Positions 32,539-34,215 of a DNA stretch of 34,215 nt are shown here, one piece after another. The position numbers were made by a program, and so were the translations under genes. The notes under the pieces are model-generated. The model was not told the DNA's origin. It did not search any database and saw only the letters and a program-made list of their open reading frames with translations. This DNA comes from an uncultured Verrucomicrobiota bacterium (GTDB lineage: Bacteria; Verrucomicrobiota; Verrucomicrobiia; Limisphaerales; UBA9464), in the NCBI GenBank assembly GCA_903835555.1, contig CAILNN010000312.1, positions 1-34,215 on the forward strand, written 5' to 3'. Position 1 is the stretch's first letter. Each line of letters begins with the position of its first letter.

Positions 32539-33126
32539 TCAGGGGTGCGTTGGCGCAATTCCTGATTTGGAAGGTTGCACGAGGGACTCAATGAGGGGGC
32601 GAAAATCCTCCAAGCCTGGGGTGGCCATTCCCGGTAGTTTACCTTGATCATCGTAGCGGCGAACCCGGACCGCTGTTTGGTAGTGGGCACCCGCTTCAAA
32701 AAGGGCGGCCTCATCGGCGTTCATAGGCCCGCCTTGAAGGGCCAAACTTTTTCGGGATGCCTCAGAAAGACTCTCAAAGTAACCGGGTTCTTTCCAGCAG
32801 AGGTAGCGTTTGGAATCGGCGTGCAATCGGATGGGTGCCACGACCTCTTCTCCAAACCAGCGGCTTAAGCGATTGGCACCGATGTGCTCGTGGCGGGCAT
32901 CGATACCCTTGTCGGCAATCTGTTCACCGAGATCGTGCAGCAAATGGCCATAGTCATGTAACAAGCTGGCCGCGATAACGATCGGTGGTTCGCCGTGGGC
33001 TTGAGCAAACGTTGCGCTCTGAAGGGCGTGCTCCAGTTCGGTCACATTCTCACCGTAACTTTGGTGACCACGCCGACCAAAAACAGAAAAGATTTCGTCA
33101 ACAACCGCAGATGCGTTCGCATTCAT
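32539..33126 (-). CDS. PhnZ-like HD-domain oxygenase
   Basis: The 195-residue HD-domain protein matches the PhnZ/TmpB group of mixed-valent diiron oxygenases, which break carbon-phosphorus bonds. The metal-site residues line up with an offset of about one: H33 (TELEHAL), H57-D58 and H61 (SLLHDYGHLLH), H79 (ARHEHIGANRL), H102 and K106 (PIRLHADSKRYLC), and D159/D160 near RRYDDQ. The Y24/E26 pair (QSYGENVTELEH) may correspond to PhnZ's substrate-gating Tyr24/Glu27 (recalled). QGGPM is another family mark. No PhnY dioxygenase is adjacent, so substrate is uncertain. The ATG at 33126 is preferred over a GTG at 33144. Confidence 0.82.
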   Translation of the reverse strand: MNANASAVVDEIFSVFGRRGHQSYGENVTELEHALQSATFAQAHGEPPIVIAASLLHDYGHLLHDLGEQIADKGIDARHEHIGANRLSRWFGEEVVAPIRLHADSKRYLCWKEPGYFESLSEASRKSLALQGGPMNADEAALFEAGAHYQTAVRVRRYDDQGKLPGMATPGLEDFRPLIESLVQPSKSGIAPTHP

Positions 33127-33210
33127 CGGTCGGCAGAATACCACAGGAATCGTTCGGCGTCATTGCGGAGGGACTGGACTTTTTTGGCCTCGCCTGAGCC
33201 AATTGGTCCC

Positions 33211-34215
33211 ATGACCACCTCCTCTCGTCTTTTTCTAGGACATTATCGGACGTTTGTGTGCATCGCGGCCACAGCAATCGGGGTTGGGCTTTCGAGTCTT
33301 GCGGCGGAATTGCCCATGACCGCACCGGAAAAGGTCGGGCTGTCCTCGACCCAACTCGCCAAGGTCGACGGAATCGTCCAAGAGTTGATCGCCACGAACG
33401 GCGTCGCTGGAGCCACCGTTGCAGTCGCCCGACACGGACAAGTCGCCTATTTCAAGGCCTTTGGACTGCGCGATCGTGAGGCGTCGGCACCGATGAGCGA
33501 GGATACTATTTTCCGCATTTTTTCGATGTCGAAGGCCTTTACGTCCGCTGCCGTGCTGATGCTAATGGAGGACGGGAAGATTGGCCTTGAGGACCCGGTA
33601 TCGAAATACATTCCCGAATTCAAGGGCATCCAAGTGGCTGGCACTGATGGCAACCATCCGGCGCGTCGTGAACCGACCGTGCATGATCTGCTCCATCATA
33701 CTGCCGGGCTGGGCTATGGCTGGGGTGCAACACCGGTGGACAAGGCCTATCAAGCGGCAAGGATTTTGAATCGGGAGATCGACCTCCAAGAGATGTGCGC
33801 GGCTTTGGGCAAAATCCCACTTCACTATGAACCCGGCACGGCCTGGCAGTATAGCGTGGGGATTGATGTTTTGGGGCGAATCGTGGAGGTGGCTTCTGGT
33901 CAAAGCTTCGATGTTTTTCTAGAGCAGCGGGTATTTCGACCCTTGGATTTGCATGATACGGGATTCTTTGTTCCGCCGGAAAAAGCAAAGCGCTTTGCCG
34001 CTTTGTACCATTTTGATTCGAAGACCGGACTGAGCCTTCAAGATGCTCCCGGAACCAGCGATTATCTCAAAAAACCGAAGTTTTTATCGGGCGGCGGCGG
34101 CTTGGTTTCCACCACGCGGGATTACCTTCGCTTTTTGTGTCTGATCGCGAACGGTGGCGAATTGGATGGGGTCCGCATTCTCAAACCGGCATCCGTGGCC
34201 AAGATGACTCACAAC
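33211..34215 (+). CDS. Beta-lactamase-family serine hydrolase (cut by window end)
   Basis: The frame from ATG 33211 stays open to the window edge (335 codons so far). An N-terminal signal peptide (VCIATAIGVGLSSLAAELP) points to export. The serine-hydrolase signatures are S105-MS-K108 (SxxK) and Y214-SV in AWQYSVGIDVLG, which fits EstB-type esterases and class C-like hydrolases rather than a classical YxN beta-lactamase. HHTAGLGYGWG and FLSGGGGLVSTTRDYLRF are typical of the Beta-lactamase (PF00144) family. Substrate is unknown; an ester or peptide is likely. It is divergent from the PhnZ-like gene. Confidence 0.85.
   Translation, partial: MTTSSRLFLGHYRTFVCIAATAIGVGLSSLAAELPMTAPEKVGLSSTQLAKVDGIVQELIATNGVAGATVAVARHGQVAYFKAFGLRDREASAPMSEDTIFRIFSMSKAFTSAAVLMLMEDGKIGLEDPVSKYIPEFKGIQVAGTDGNHPARREPTVHDLLHHTAGLGYGWGATPVDKAYQAARILNREIDLQEMCAALGKIPLHYEPGTAWQYSVGIDVLGRIVEVASGQSFDVFLEQRVFRPLDLHDTGFFVPPEKAKRFAALYHFDSKTGLSLQDAPGTSDYLKKPKFLSGGGGLVSTTRDYLRFLCLIANGGELDGVRILKPASVAKMTHN

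Overview
The window is a stretch of bacterial chromosome, about 57% GC by eye, carrying roughly 27 protein genes, mostly housekeeping and catabolic. It probably comes from the Verrucomicrobiota, close to the Pedosphaera/Limisphaera group, or at least from the PVC superphylum. This is inference from four things: the planctomycete/verrucomicrobial-type DUF1587/1592/1588/1585 cytochrome protein, Tat-exported Gfo/Idh, DUF4832 and amidohydrolase proteins, the gene order coaD-yceD-rpmF-plsX-fabH, and many intergenic hairpin repeats of a style I associate with that phylum. No rRNA, tRNA, CRISPR array, integrase or transposase was seen.

Region 1 (1-5000) begins with a 163-bp imperfect inverted repeat that ends just before coaD. 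Then come coaD, a YceD/DUF177 protein, rpmF (L32), plsX and fabH, joining CoA, ribosome and fatty-acid/phospholipid synthesis, followed by pilT. Region 2 (5000-8700) holds a PhoB/PhoR-like two-component pair, a gene-poor stretch with repeats and an orphan ORF, and a GYF_2-like/cyclic-nucleotide-binding fusion on the minus strand.

Region 3 (8785-13896) is a compact catabolic operon, lutA-lutB-lutC followed by a rhamnulose-1-phosphate aldolase/lactaldehyde dehydrogenase fusion. Together these would split rhamnulose-1-phosphate, oxidise lactaldehyde to lactate, and oxidise lactate to pyruvate. An FmdB-type zinc-ribbon protein and an exported M28 peptidase follow.

Region 4 (about 16250-18850) is a gene-poor accessory island. 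It holds a three-ORF minus-strand cassette: a HicB-like-domain protein, a small unknown protein, and a third ORF that reads coherently only if two single-base losses are assumed. It also holds a perfect 15-bp-arm hairpin and one weak plus-strand ORF. This is the best place in the window to look for an undescribed system.

Region 5 (18851-28245) carries an anchored HEAT-like protein, a Tat-exported DUF4832 protein, a PAP2 phosphatase divergent from a COG3618 lactonase-like amidohydrolase, purK, an MFS transporter, and a BlaI/BlaR1-like pair whose sensor ends inside a repeat. At least four families of dispersed repeats occupy the gaps and sometimes supply the stop codons. Region 6 (28504-34215) has the large DUF1592-type cytochrome protein, a Tat-exported Gfo/Idh oxidoreductase, a PhnZ-like HD-domain oxygenase and a beta-lactamase-family serine hydrolase cut by the window edge.
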